From Protea cynaroides (taxonomy: Eukaryota > Streptophyta > Magnoliopsida > Proteales > Proteaceae): 64,000 nucleotides of DNA. The first letter of the stretch is position 1, and the number at the start of each line of letters is the position of its first letter. The notes under the pieces are model-generated. The model was not told the DNA's origin. It saw nothing but the letters and a program-made list of their open reading frames with translations, and made no database searches. The position numbers and the translations under genes were made by a program. Below are positions 23,227-35,600 of the stretch, piece after piece. The stretch covers positions 29,016,942-29,080,941 of the forward strand of contig CM053266.1 in NCBI GenBank assembly GCA_028583415.1, given 5' to 3'.

Positions 23227-24732
23227 GGTAAATTCCAGTTAGGTACATAATTTCTTCTTTTTTTCTTTGGGGGGGGGTTGTAGTTCATAAATTATCTTTG
23301 GGTAATTGAACCAAAGTAGATTATTCGAAATGTAGAAAATTCCAATTTTATCCCTTGACACTTTATTTTTACAATATGGTTGATCCCTTCCTCAAACATC
23401 ATCTAATTGGATTGTTTGCCACTCATTTCTAATAGTTGAAGCAATTATCCAGCCAAATAACATGTCGGAATCTAGCCGGTGCAATCTGTTTCACCTGATA
23501 GAAAAGGGAGTGATAATCTCTTTTCACTCTTGAATGAACCTAATAGGAAATAATCAAATAGAGAATAATATTTCAAGCACAATAAAATCCACACACATAA
23601 CACAAGAAAATTTTACGTGGAAAACCTCCCCAATGTGAGGAGTAAAAACCACGGGACCGTAGTCCACTTCAAATCTCTTCACTATCACCAAAATATGGGA
23701 ATACAAGAGTCTTCTCTAGTTAGAACTAGAGGCATACAATAATATCATTCCTCAAGAACACAATATTCTTGGCATATATCATCAAAAACATCTAGAACAA
23801 CATGTTCTAGGAATACACCATCAACAACCCAAATACCAAGATGAAGATTGAAAGAGATCTCACCCGAATAGGTGAAAACATTGATTATCGGACTGATGTA
23901 GAAGACTCCAATTGTCAATCGCACCGTTCAGAATGAAGAACTCTCAGTTACGAATCTACTGTCCAAATTTCAGCTCAATCGGACCACGGATGACCTTCTG
24001 ATCCTCACCTTGATTGAAACCACGCAGCTTTCTTCTCTTCTCTATTTTGGGCGGACAACAACTCACTTAACCTCTCTTTCTCTCCTTGTTTCATTCTAAT
24101 AGGGTTAAAGAGATAAAGCTATAATTCAACTATAATTGAAAAAGTTACTTAAATGCCCTTACTCTTTATGGGTTTATAAGTAATGGGTCATCCTCTACGT
24201 AAGAGAGAAACCCAACCCAACAGCACCCACCCACAAATCGCCGTAAGCTACAGTCGAGCAATACACCTCTTTACGAGAGTAAAGTCTCGATGACGGTTTG
24301 TTGCCCTCTGCATCTGTCATCTCTCTCTTGCACAACTAAACTAAGGTGACCATGGATCCCCAAATTGTCAATGAGTTTTACAGGGGAGATGATATTATTT
24401 CTCCGATGAGGGTGGGGGTGCTTCCAGTCTTCCACAAAACGAAGAGGACGGTGCTTTCCAACTGATCGGGCGACTTTTTGCTCCTTTCCTCTAGAGATTT
24501 CCAAATAAAGAAAACAAAAGGTGCGGTTTGGTTTCCTATCCAACACAGTGGCCGAGTTATTGAACCGTGAAAAGGGAACGAAGCGTTTGTAGGAGAGAAT
24601 TGAGGAGAAGACGAATCACGTGGTAATAATATATGGGTAAAATTGGAATTTTATCTCTTATGATTTAATTCGAGCCTCGAGGTATTTTTATATAATTTCT
24701 AAAGACATTAGATACCCTAGATGTAATTTACC
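23227..24732. mobile_element. Terminal-inverted-repeat element, family X (copy 2)
   Basis: Ends GGTAAATTCCAGTTAGGTAC and ATTAGATACCC...AATTTACC are inverted. An inner pair (AAAATTCCAATTTTATCCC near 23337 against GGGTAAAATTGGAATTTTAT near 24633) mirrors copy 1 at 10354-11685. The interior from about 23430 to 24200 resembles LTR sequence (TTTTACGTGGAAAACC near 23612), perhaps a separate insertion, but its edges are unclear. It lies about 190 bases upstream of the membrane-protein ATG and so may contribute to that promoter region. Confidence 0.5.
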
Positions 24733-25804
24733 TTTTTTTTTTAATTATTTATTTTAAAGATAAATGCCTTCCACCACCCTTAAAGCAGGTAAGAATCAAA
24801 TATGGAGAAAATCAACAAGAGTAAATAAAAAATCACATAATTTCTAAGGTGGTCACTGCTTTATTACGTGATCTTCTTATGTATCCCATGACGAGAGGAT
24901 TGCTGATTGCATTGGGTGATTGTGGTTTAAAAATGATACCCTTGGTCGGCCGGACGACCCCAGGGTTTTAGTGCATGGATCGGATCGGCCGGTCTGATAA
25001 TCAGATCTGCTTGAGTCGATCCTGCGCAGCACCGTATCGCCACGGTTGCAATCAGTAAGTTTTGGGGTGTAAAAAGACAGAAAAATGAATTTTAGGACCG
25101 ATGCTTACCGATCACTCATCCGATTCCGTGCCCTCAAACCTTGGTCGATTCAGGCATATAAGGTTCAAGTACTCAAACACGGTCCTATTCTGATCTGATC
25201 CTGTGCTGGATCAAGGTGGATCGACCCCCAAAAACCCTAGAATAGGTATTGCACACGTAAAAATCACCACGTACCGTGCTAAATCGAGGTGTGATTAAAG
25301 GTCAACCGAAACACTAGTCAGTATTCGTTATGGTACAGAGTAAAATGGTGATACTATGGTTTGTATTCGGTGTACATACAGTTTCATAAAAATTTTGATG
25401 TATGAGAGAGAAAAATCGACATAAAGTGATACCTGTATATATTCAGTAAGGTTTCGTTACGATTTCAGTATTTATTATGTACCGACCAGTTCGGTTCGTG
25501 ATACATTGTATTAACTTTGTTTCTGTTTTGACATACTGTTACTGTATCGGTTCTAATTTAATTCGGTCCGATTTGATTTTGATTTCAATGTACGGTAACA
25601 GAAAAAAGGACCTTTGGAAAAATAATACCTAATGCCGTTTTAAGGCATCTTTCAACACACGCCCTAGGCTTTTTTTTAAAGGCATCTATCAATTCTAGTT
25701 TCCAAATGGAAGGCGGGCTACCGCATTTGTAAAGAAAGGAAGGCATCTTTGTGGAGATTGAAAGATAAATATGAGAGAATATGTTAGGATGTTCTTACCA
25801 AAAC

Positions 25805-25805
<1 letters not shown>
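24733..25805. other. Intergenic stretch, decayed repeats, no gene seen
   Basis: About 24940-25240 is rich in GATCGG/CCGATC motifs, and 25300-25600 in GGTT-CGGT-type motifs. Both look like old, palindrome-rich DNA elements, but no boundary or coding capacity is visible. Confidence 0.4.

Positions 25806-25879
<74 letters not shown>
25806..25879. repeat. (AT)n microsatellite
   Basis: A TA dinucleotide run of more than 70 bases. TTAGGAT(G/A)TTCTTA occurs on both sides (25787 and 25881), so the run sits inside a short direct repeat. Confidence 0.9.
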
Positions 25880-25882
<3 letters not shown>

Positions 25883-27179
25883 AGGATATTCTTATGGAAT
25901 AAATAAATAAAAAAATCTCTACCTATCTAGTTAGAACACGGGGTTGAACACTTGAACTTTATCGGTCCTAAGTATCCTATATTTTGCCCTAACTTGTCGT
26001 GTTTTTCCCGATCAAACCATGTGGATCAACGTGTTAGACTGGATTAGGCGATCTAGGTTAATCTGATCCGTGCACTAAAACCTTGGGTGAAACCACCAAG
26101 TTTTACGTTCAAGATTTTTTATTTATTTTTTACATTAATAAATATTTATTTGGGAATAGGATTCATTGTGCTTATATACTTAGATTTTTTTCATTCATTT
26201 TTTACCTAGGAAAAAAATAAATGCAACTCTGTCGTGTAGAACGTTGCTAGCGTTTTGGAATGCTCCGATCATGCCTTGGTGCATATCAAATCCAAGAATG
26301 TCGAGGTTTGGGAATGTAGTTGTGTTTGGTAACATTCTTTCTAAAGTGTTTCTGTTGCTTTTTGTTCTTTTGAAACAATTTTTTGTAAAAGTATTAGAGG
26401 TCTTTCCATTGCTTCCAAATGTATTTTTGTTTTTCTTTAAAAAAGTACTTCTTACTCAACTTGACCAAAGGAATTTCTTTTTACTGAAGTATTTCTTAGA
26501 AGTAGAAATATTTTAAAAAATATATTTTTGAATGAAAAGCATTTTTTTAAAACAACAATGTTACGACTCATGCTGACACAATGATGCAAATAGACTTGCA
26601 AAATCACTAGTAGTGGCATTGCCATTGCTACTAGACGTGCAATTTCATGTGAATATCTAATTGTTGTATCATCTTTCAATAGACTCTATTTGGCTAGAAA
26701 ATCATGGGCTTATTTTGCTAGGGTTGGTGAGCTAGGTTCGGATCCTCTCCTGTCGTTGGAGGGACTCCAGCCATGATCTAACAATTGGAATTCATCTGAT
26801 GTGTATACTAATACATCGATATGCTCTCGGGGTGAAATCCAATCGCTGAATCACTGTTGGAGGAACTGAACAACAGGAGATGACCTTTTTCCTAATGAGC
26901 TAGCACAATCAATACCTATTGATTTATATTGAAGTTATATTGCACTCTTTGGTAAAGTTCGTTTGCTCAAAATTGAGATATACCCACGTGGTGAATATCA
27001 TTCCCCTTTAAAGGAAAGCATAGGCCAAACAATTTGGAAACATTGTAATATTGCAGGAGTATTGTACAGCAACTTGGTTGAAGTATCCCACTAGATAGGA
27101 GAGATACCCTAGAGGAGCAATGATGGTCAGAGTTATCCTCATAGGACATTGTCTCCTACACATCTGCCAGTCGATTTTT
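25880..27179. other. Intergenic stretch, no gene seen
   Basis: AT-rich; frames at 26244-26679 overlap on both strands and have no domain. A weak inverted repeat (GGATCCTCTCCTGTCG at about 26738 against ACAGGAGATGACC at 26873) resembles the foldback family at 4.2 kb but is not strong enough to call. Confidence 0.4.
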
Positions 27180-27720
27180 ATCCTGACAACAAGAAGATGA
27201 AAAATGCCCTAGCCCACACCCCCATGCCCTACCCCACCATGCCATTCCACCTTCCCCCTCCCCCTACTTCTCCCCACCGCTGCCTGCATCTCTGTCCCCT
27301 CCTCCCTCACCCAGATCTCCCTCTTCTCCCCTGCATTTCCCCACTCCCCGCATCTTCATCTTCCATCTCCCTGCACCCCCCCCCCCCCGAGTTTTAAAAC
27401 AATAAGTCTAGTTGCCGTATGAAACCCCCACAATTCCTTTCCACCTTCCCCCTCCCCCTCCAACTCCCCACGTTGCTTGCATCTCCGTCCTCTCCCCCCT
27501 CACCCAGATCTCCCTCTTCCCCCCCCCCTTGCATCTCCCCTGCTCCCTGCATCTTTACCCTCCATCTGCAACTCCTCTGACCCCTTCTGAAATACCTCTT
27601 TGCAACCCCCACCCCTGTCTGCATCCTCACCAAACTTACCTGAACCAACCAAATCTGAGAGCCATTGGCTTCCCGCCCCACCATGCCCTCATCCCTTAAT
27701 GGCACGATCAAGGTACAGAT
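27180..27720. repeat. C/T-rich segment with imperfect tandem duplication
   Basis: TTCCACCTTCCCCCTCCCC occurs at 27245 and again at 27439, and the following blocks (CACCCAGATCTCCCTCTT) are also repeated, giving a period of about 194. The proline-rich open frames here come from this composition and are not called. Confidence 0.65.
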
Positions 27721-29691
27721 GTGATGAAGGTTAGTGCTGACCGAAATGGAAGCTCCTATGATGAAACCCGAAACTTAAGAGAGGGCTCTTGGTGTGATGA
27801 AGATTTTGTTGATGTGGATAGTTGTGGAGGTTCAAAAGTTCCACCTGAAATTCATGATGGTGGATCGAATGTGTTAGAGAGGAGTTCCCCCTCCCTCCGC
27901 CCCTCTTTTTTCACCAAGTCCCAACTACGAATTGGAATCATAAGCTGTTCGGGATTGAGACACAAGCAAAAGAGAAGCTGAAGGTCAACTTGCGGTTTAT
28001 TAAACCTATAAAAGTGGGGGATGTTATGGTCAGCCGATGCCCTCCATCCCCAGTGGAAGAGGTGGCAACTGAGTTGAACAACACCTTGGTCGGGTTCTTC
28101 CTAGGGAAAAGGCCGGCCTTCAATTATGTAAAGGAGGCTCTGATTTAGCAATGGAATTTGAATGGAGTGGTTAATTTCTATTTCTTGATGAACAAAGAAT
28201 TCATTTTTAAACTTTTCAGTGACGATGACAAGCAAAGGGTGTTGGACCGAAATGTATTCCATGTGCATTGCCGCCCCATTTTCTTCTAGTTTTGGGATAG
28301 TATCTTCCCTTCCAGTCGAGTTGGTCTCAATTCGATCCCTATTTGGTTTAACTTCTTAGTCTTCCTTTGCATCTCTGGGGTGAAGAGTCTCTCAACATTA
28401 TTGATTCCGTTTTGGGAAGACTGGTTCACGGATCGAAGAACAATGTGTAGAGATAGATTGGCTTATGCTAAACTTTGCATAAATTTCTCGAGCGAATCAA
28501 CTCCCGAAGATGTCATCACCATCGAAGACGACGAAGGCAACTTTTTTCTCTAACGAGTTAAGTATGATCGGAACCTTGATTATCGTTGTTGCTGCAAAAT
28601 CTTTGGTCACCCTTCTTTGGGTTGTTTACCAAAATTGGATCAGTCTTGCAAAAAGGAGAAAGTGATTTACTTGACAAATCGCCCGGAGTCAGATCCCTTG
28701 CAGCATGGTACTCCTGAAATTGAGCCATTAGAGCTGAGTTGGATGCAAGAGGTTGAAAATGAAAGTGATTCCCAATGTTGAGGCCTCTATAGCTGCAAGC
28801 CAAATCTTGGCCCCTACAGTGGAGATGTCTAGTCAACCTTGCAAGAATTTGAAAGGTTTTGGTAAAGCCGCTAAGAGAAGAATAGCTAGGAGAGATCTTG
28901 GGTCTCTAACCATCCTCAGGCACAGCCTGATGCTGTGAATCTCATCCCTTCCTCCAATCCCTTTACCCCTCTTTTTGTTAAGGTTAACCAAGTCAACCCC
29001 TTAAGTTCCTATGAAATCCCCTTGATACAATCCCTTTGGTCTTTTGGGTTACCAGCTTGGCTTCTATTGTTGCGGTGGCTCCTTCTCATTTTGCTCCTCC
29101 CATGAGAGCAATAATTCCTCCTCCTCTCTATTCTGCAGTCCCCTTTTCTACCACCTCGAATATAGTGTATCCTCTCTTCCCTGTCGTTTTGGGTTATGTT
29201 TCTCCTTATGTAAACTATCTTTTTGCGTCTCAGCCTCCTACCCATCCTCATTGTTCTCCTACTTCGTTGACGAAACCTATCTCCCTCCCTTTCGATATTC
29301 TTAGTATGATTCAAGGGGAAGTTCTGGAGTTAGTTGTGGAGTCTGATCCATCCCTTGTTGATGGAGTTTTTGAATAACCCTTGATGCGATCTCATTCTCC
29401 AACGGGTGACAAACCGAGTGAAGAATTTGAGCTTTATGAGAAAGTCTTGGTTTCCTATCTAAGAAGAAGATCTAGTCTTCGAAGGCCTCTCGATCGTTTA
29501 GAGACTAGAAATTTTGTGGTTTCTTTTCTATATGGGGATCTCTCGTTTTATGTAATATGGGTATCTATTTTGTGGGTTTTTGTTTGAATTGTTTCTTCTG
29601 GTTCCCTCTTCTGAGGTTCTAGTTTGTTTGAGTTCCCTTGTTATTAGATTAATAAAATATCTATTTATTCAAAAAAAAAAAAAAAAAAAAA
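27721..29691 (+). pseudogene. DUF4283/zinc-knuckle retroelement remnant with poly(A) tail
   Basis: Translating across stops and shifts from about 27930, a DUF4283-like region is visible (LNNTLVGFFLGKRPAFNYVK, then WNLNGVVNFYF, then DDDKQRVLDRNVFHV). A block RRTMCRDRLAYAKLCI and a degenerate zinc knuckle (CCKIFGHPSLGC near 28600) follow. This gag-like protein is usual as ORF1 of plant LINE-type elements. No endonuclease or reverse transcriptase follows. Instead there are basic (KAAKRRIARRDLG) and Pro/Ser-rich stretches, an AATAAA at 29651 and an A-run at 29671-29691. It is thus a retroposed, non-coding remnant. The 5' edge is not fixed and could include the C/T-rich segment before it. Confidence 0.7.
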
Positions 29692-31379
29692 TTGGAAAGA
29701 ACGAACTAGTTTGACAATGGTGACAGGTTAAATTATACTTATGATTCCTGAAGTCCTAAAGTTAAGCATATTTATGTCTAAGGTACCTAAAGTTCAAGGT
29801 ATCCACCTTAACATCTAAAAAATGGATTTTCTTATTGACACCTCCTCAGTTATCAAATAATTTACGATCTTACTTCTTTTTGGCCTCTATACTATAGCAC
29901 ATTTTTTTTAGTGAGAGTAATTTAGTGTAATTGCATATGGGAATTCAAAAACACACGAGACAACAACTACTCTTGACAATGACATAATTGTAGACCAATT
30001 TCAAGTATTTTGTGAAAAATCTATTTTACATTTCATTTTAAAAACTTTTAGAAATAAAATAAGGGACATTTTAAAGAAGGTGACATGTTCTAAAATAGAA
30101 GTATCATTCTGACATTCTCAAAAAAAAAATTACACTAGGGATATCCAATTACAAACGATGATAAATATATGTTAACAAATGATGATGAATCAACCAAAAA
30201 TGCCTAACTTTAAATATCTATAAAAAAATATTATAATTGAAAGGAAATGAGTTGACATCACATTTTTTATTTTTATTTTTATTTTTGAAACTTTTGATTT
30301 GGATTACAACTCTTCATATAAGCATTTTGAATCATGAAAAACATCATGATACAGTTTGATTTAAAAACACAACATATCAATAGCTCTGAGAACAATCAAT
30401 TGGAAATAAATTGTTCAATCATAATGTTTTAATGTTTTTAAATATCTAATTTGGATTTGTGATCATTTAAGGCACAACCTAATCTAAGATCAAATGGTTA
30501 GAAAATCTAAATACTATAAATTTGAATGATAAAACTCAACAAATATTTTTAATAATTTAGACCTTAGATTTGCATCATAACTTATCATTTTACATTTTTA
30601 ATAATGATAAACACAATGATAAATTTTGATATATTATCAGATCAGATACGCCCAATAACATGATTAAAATATTGATTGCAACATGGAAGAACATAATTTT
30701 TACTAATGCTAAATGAATGGTCATGATGCAAATCAAATGTATAAAAATATCAAAATATAATGATTGAATTATATACATCCAATCAAAAAAATTAATTATT
30801 TTTTGTGGTCTAATATTAGATCAGGTTGTAACATCATGTTTGTCATGATTTAAAAGGCTAATTCAATCATTTTTATAAAATATAAAACATTACGATTAAA
30901 TCCAAGTGCCCAAGGCATATCCCTAAAATTGGAAACCATTTTAGAGTGTATTTGAATATACACAAATGTATCCAAGTGCCCTAAGGCATATCCCTAAAAT
31001 TGGAAACCATTTTAGAGTGTATTTGAATATACACAAATATATCTACACATGGACTCTAAGCTTTATTAAGTTCAAATAAAGGACTGCAAACAATGGACAA
31101 TAGAGGAATCATCAACGTTTAATCTACAGGATTTTAAGTCCAGAATTGTCCAGCTACGTTTGAAAAAAGAAATTATTTTAATCTAAAAAAAAAAAATTTC
31201 TAAAGAGTGGTGAGTGGATTTATTTATAACATCTTTCAAACATTTGAATTCAAGGGTAACTTTTAAGAGCATATTAAAAATCCATTAAAAAAATATTTTG
31301 TTTTAACCATAGAGTGATGAGTGGTTTGATTTAGAACATCTCTCAAAAATTTATTTTATTATTATTATTTTATTTTTTT
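29692..31379. other. AT-rich intergenic stretch, no gene seen
   Basis: Very AT-rich, with no credible coding frame. It contains the 70-bp duplication at 30901-31041 and repeated copies of a GAGTGG-TGAGTGG motif at about 31206 and 31312. Confidence 0.5.
30901..31041. repeat. 70-bp tandem duplication
   Basis: TCCAAGTGCCC begins at 30901 and again at 30971; the two units are almost identical through ATACACAAAT. Confidence 0.9.
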
Positions 31380-31606
31380 TTGCTAATTGCCTGCCTAGTC
31401 CTGCGAGCCCATATTGACCCCACAACCGTATGGACCGGATCGTTTCAAGGGTTAAATAAGGACCATTCCACTTGCACCCAAAGCATGAAAGAAAAAACAC
31501 TCAACAACACCGTGTGAACGGCCCCAAGACGGTAGGAGGAGTTAAACTCAGAACCTTCCACTTCCTGAGATGTAGGCTCCTTGCCCACTGATCTATCCCT
31601 TTGGGG
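31380..31606 (-). repeat. tRNA-derived SINE, minus strand
   Basis: In reverse complement the element begins GGGATAGATCAGTGGGC (A-box-like), has GGTTCTGAGTTTAACTCC (B-box-like) about 40 bases later, and ends in an A/T-rich tail (the T-runs at about 31350-31380 on the plus strand). The flanks are similar (GGTTTGATTTAGAACAT near 31316, TAGTTTTATTTACAGCAT near 31606), possibly a decayed target duplication. Confidence 0.5.
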
Positions 31607-31939
31607 TAGTTTTATTTACAGCATATTAAAAAAATCCAAATTCAAGGATTATATACATATTCTTACCTTAAGAGAAAGAATTCTTGAATTAAGAGTGGAA
31701 TTCCAAACCCCAGGAGAAGGATTCATTGCTAAATTTCAAACTTTGCATGGTTACACTCATCGATTGTGGTCTTAATATAGAAGATAGTAAAATTTCATGG
31801 CCCATCACAACCATCCACCATTAACAGATATTGCCAATCTTTTGACCACTGTACACTTGATCTAACAGCGACAATTATGTGTCATAACTGATCTATATCA
31901 CAATACACACCACATTATCAAAAAACAAAAGTAATGAAC

Positions 31940-32052
31940 ATACCAGCTGACGCAGCTGGAAAAGGCCTTAGCTGGTTATAGCTAGGTCTTGGGCTTGAAT
32001 CTGCCTTTCAACCTTTGTTCCTGCTCAGAAAAGAGAGAGAAAAAAAAAAAGA
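31940..32052 (+). repeat. Short tRNA-derived SINE-like element
   Basis: An A-box-like CTGACGCAGCTGG, then a B-box-like GGGCTTGAATCTGCC, then an A-rich end (GAGAGAGAAAAAAAAAA). Too short and too divergent from any tRNA fold to be a tRNA gene. Confidence 0.45.
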
Positions 32053-32569
32053 GGGAGATTTCAAACCATGGATACCTCTAACTCAGACGAATAACAATAA
32101 ATGGTTAAGGCAGCCAATATTCAACTGCTCTGTCTCAGGTTCCAGCACACCACCATTGTGTGTGAAGACAAAGTAGACAAGGTCAGTGAGCTAAGGTCCA
32201 TATGTACAGAGTTCGGTTTCTCCAGGGTGATGAAACAGAGTTCAACAATTGTTTCAGTCAGAAGTAAGAAAGTTTCTATCAGCTTTGACTTTTGATACAG
32301 CCCTTGAAATGACACAATCGCAGGTAATTTTGATTAAAAAAAAAAAAAAAGAGAGATGAAATTGGTATTGCTCCATCTTTTGACAAGCAGAAGGAGAATA
32401 ATTATTGACAAGCAATAATTAGGCTGGTTGATGTACTGCTGCTGCTCATCCACAAAATCTCTATTGGCTGGCATTCAGGTTCACCCACGCACATAAGCAA
32501 TCATATGCAAATGCTGTCAAATGATATAAAATGGGCCCATTCAGTCTTGTCCCACATCAGTCCACTGCT

Positions 32570-32601
32570 TTAGGCGATGAGAACAATTTCACCTCGTGAA
32601 C
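32570..32601 (-). CDS. TRB: TRB exon 6 (last 10 codons)
   Basis: Acceptor TTATTACAG; two bases complete the Cys codon, then SRGEIVLIA and stop. The tail matches the conserved C-terminus of SMH-type TRB proteins. Reading through the 107-bp intron instead gives a non-conserved tail. Confidence 0.9.
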
Positions 32602-35600
32602 CTGTAATAAGAGTAACATCACCAGGCAATGTTTCAGAGAATGGTAAAAATGAAAGAGTGAAGGAACCGAAGGGATAGGGTAGATATATGATCTGCTTGC
32701 ATTATTACATTTTTCAAATATCTCTTTTGCTAGATGTACCATTGACTCTGCCTCTTCAGCCATCTTTGCCATCTTCTCCGCCTCAAATACTGCTCCAGCG
32801 GCCACAAATGACTTGCTTTCTGTCTCGGCAATTTTGTAGGCAGCTGCAGCAGCTGCTTCTTGCACTGTCTCAACCGAAGCAAAAGACCTAGGAGTTTGAG
32901 ATTGCCTTGGCCAGATATCCATCGGTTTTGGGGGAGGTGCTCTTGTTTCAGAGGGAGTATCTTCTTTTACCTTGTAGCAGTTCTGGACCTACATTTTGAT
33001 GATATCAGAGGAACTCAGGCAATTGAAACGAGATAGCAACATAAACAAAGCAGCACTTGGATCTCAAAAGAGTCCAACACTTTGCTGGAAATCATCTAAT
33101 TTCCATGGGATCAGGTAGAGAAGATCATGCATCATGGGAATTAATGCTTTATCTACCTAACAAAGTCCCGACAACTCATAGGAGTCTAATTTTACATCCA
33201 AAATGGTGAAATTTCAAATCCCATGAGGTACAAAATTTCCAATCACAGTTCAAATCCGACCTGCCAACTAGATGAATCTTCTCTTAAATTATTAAGCATC
33301 TACCTTACCACTAGTCACGGACAGGATTTTCAACCCCAACCGTCCAAATAGAGAAGAAACAACTTTTGCAGCTTCAAGGTGGAGGAGTTTTGGTATAGAA
33401 AGTCACCTTAGGTTGGGATTGGTTATGGCTTCAGTTAGGGTCGACTAACCAGTCCATATGACTGAACCTGGGCAGCCAACAACCAAACGAACGTCCCCTG
33501 AAGTAGAACTTTATACATGTGTTTCATTAAGGACGTTGGATTCAATGAAACTAAAGCCATCGTAACGAGCTGATCTATCTCTAATTGACAGTTCATCTTT
33601 ATTTGATCTTAAGTTGACCAATATTTGCATGAGCAATTCTCCAATTTTCTCTCTTGATTGGAAAATAAACACTTTGAAGAAAATGCTAGGAGATAAACCA
33701 GTGACTGGTTGAAATCATACTCACAAAGCAATAAAAGGAACATCTTGGCCTAGCTGGAGTAGAGGGTTTCATTTTTTCCTGTTACCCCGAGGATAACTGT
33801 AGAGTTATGAACATCAACACAGCTCCACGTGGTATGCCAGTGAAGCTAAGGTTTCAGGAACTCTTTAATGTAATTTTAGATCACACGATATTTGGACTGG
33901 TAAGATACATCGATTATTAATTGGTAGTTTAAAGATGGTCCATCACAAGTTAATCACCAAGCAGAGTTGTAAATGGGAAGAGCAAAAGCTCAACTCATTT
34001 GTCATCTCTGATTGCTGAACACTTTTTATTTGTGGTTCATGACAGACTACGAAGGCGCAGACCCAACTAGCATAGCTAAGTAAGCCTCAGCCAAAATGCA
34101 GTCAATTCAGGTCATTAAATAATTTATATCCAGATTATATATCATATCTAGAAGCCAAGTTGAGCTAATTTCAACTCCTTTTAGCTCACTTACATCCCTT
34201 ACCAAGAGGACGCAAATTGGTCAGTGATAAAAAAAAAATTACTAGGAGTGCAACTATGCATCAAGGGATGTGCTAACTTATGAGTGATCAACCAACCTGA
34301 GGGTTAGAGAGCATAAGCTAATAATTTATGAAGATAAAATGCCCTGTATTTCTGATGGGAAATAGTATAAGAGCAGCCTTCTAACAATCATCTTGCCCAC
34401 TGTTTCCTAGAGGAAAAAGGATACGGGCAGTCTAATCCTATCCGCCATCATGCAGTAAGCTTTGAGTACCTGAAAAAAATGCACATTTCCAACAAAAAGG
34501 TTTTTTTTTTTTTTTGTTTAACATAACAAACCCAAATCATTTGAAATTATGCTTCCATCATGCCTGGTCCACCAAATTTTTCAAGAAAATCAAGACAGCT
34601 ACATTCAAAAGCACATTGGTAGGTCAATTCTATAAAAGCAATGCTGCACCTTGCAATTAAGAAGAATTACATTGCCGCACATGTACATATGGTACCCAAT
34701 GCAACTAGGTAGAGCAATAGACTAAAAAACACATAATACTTAGAATTGCAGTTACAGCATGAAATCCGAGTGAAAGATCATAGTAGTTAAGAATGAACGC
34801 AAAGTGGACCATCATCTGAAACAAGCTAGATAAAATACTTAATAAAACCACTCACCTTTTCAAGCTTGTCCTGTGCAACAAGTCTCCTCAACTTTGAACT
34901 CAACAACCTTCTAAAGTTTTGATGCACCTCATGCCTTTGCTGCATTAGATATTAAGGTATTATGATATAATCTAATAACTTCATTACAATTCACAACCAT
35001 TATTGTTTAAGAAATCTATGCATTACCGATTTCTATCAAAATGGCATGTACTTTGGAGAAGAAGTAAGAAGAATTAATGTTCGTAGATTTGGGAGTAAGA
35101 AGAATAATAAGGACAACAGTTTTCAGCTAGGATCACCAGATCAGCAGCTTTCTTTTATTTTTATTTTTTTTCCTGTTTTCTGTTATTTCAGTTAGTATAG
35201 TTATGTCTGTTATTTTAACTTTGTGGCAAATGTTAGGCACTAAACTCTGTTTCCCTTCAACTATCCACCTTCAGCCTGATGGTCAGACCGAGATTATAAT
35301 GTCACACCCCAAATCGGACCGTACCGGATGTGTGAAAGGGATCGCCCGATGCCGATCTCAGCTCACCCAGGATCACTCAAAGCAATGAACACCATACCAA
35401 CCACCTCCAACCATAACACACAAATATCACCACAATCAGAGTAGAAGAAGAAATAATACAGTGAAAGATGGAAATCATAAAGTACTAATGCCATCTATTG
35501 ATAAATTAAAATATGACAATGTTATTCTTCACATCAATGTACTCAGGACAGAATCATTCTTTATACCAAATAATGATATACAAATATACTGCCAAATGTA

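Noticed and set aside
27149..27711. Proline-rich frames
   Set aside because: Explained by the C/T-rich tandem duplication; no conserved block.
32557..32922. 121-codon frame as an independent gene
   Set aside because: It is TRB exon 5 read through the last intron; the spliced form gives the conserved SRGEIVLIA tail.
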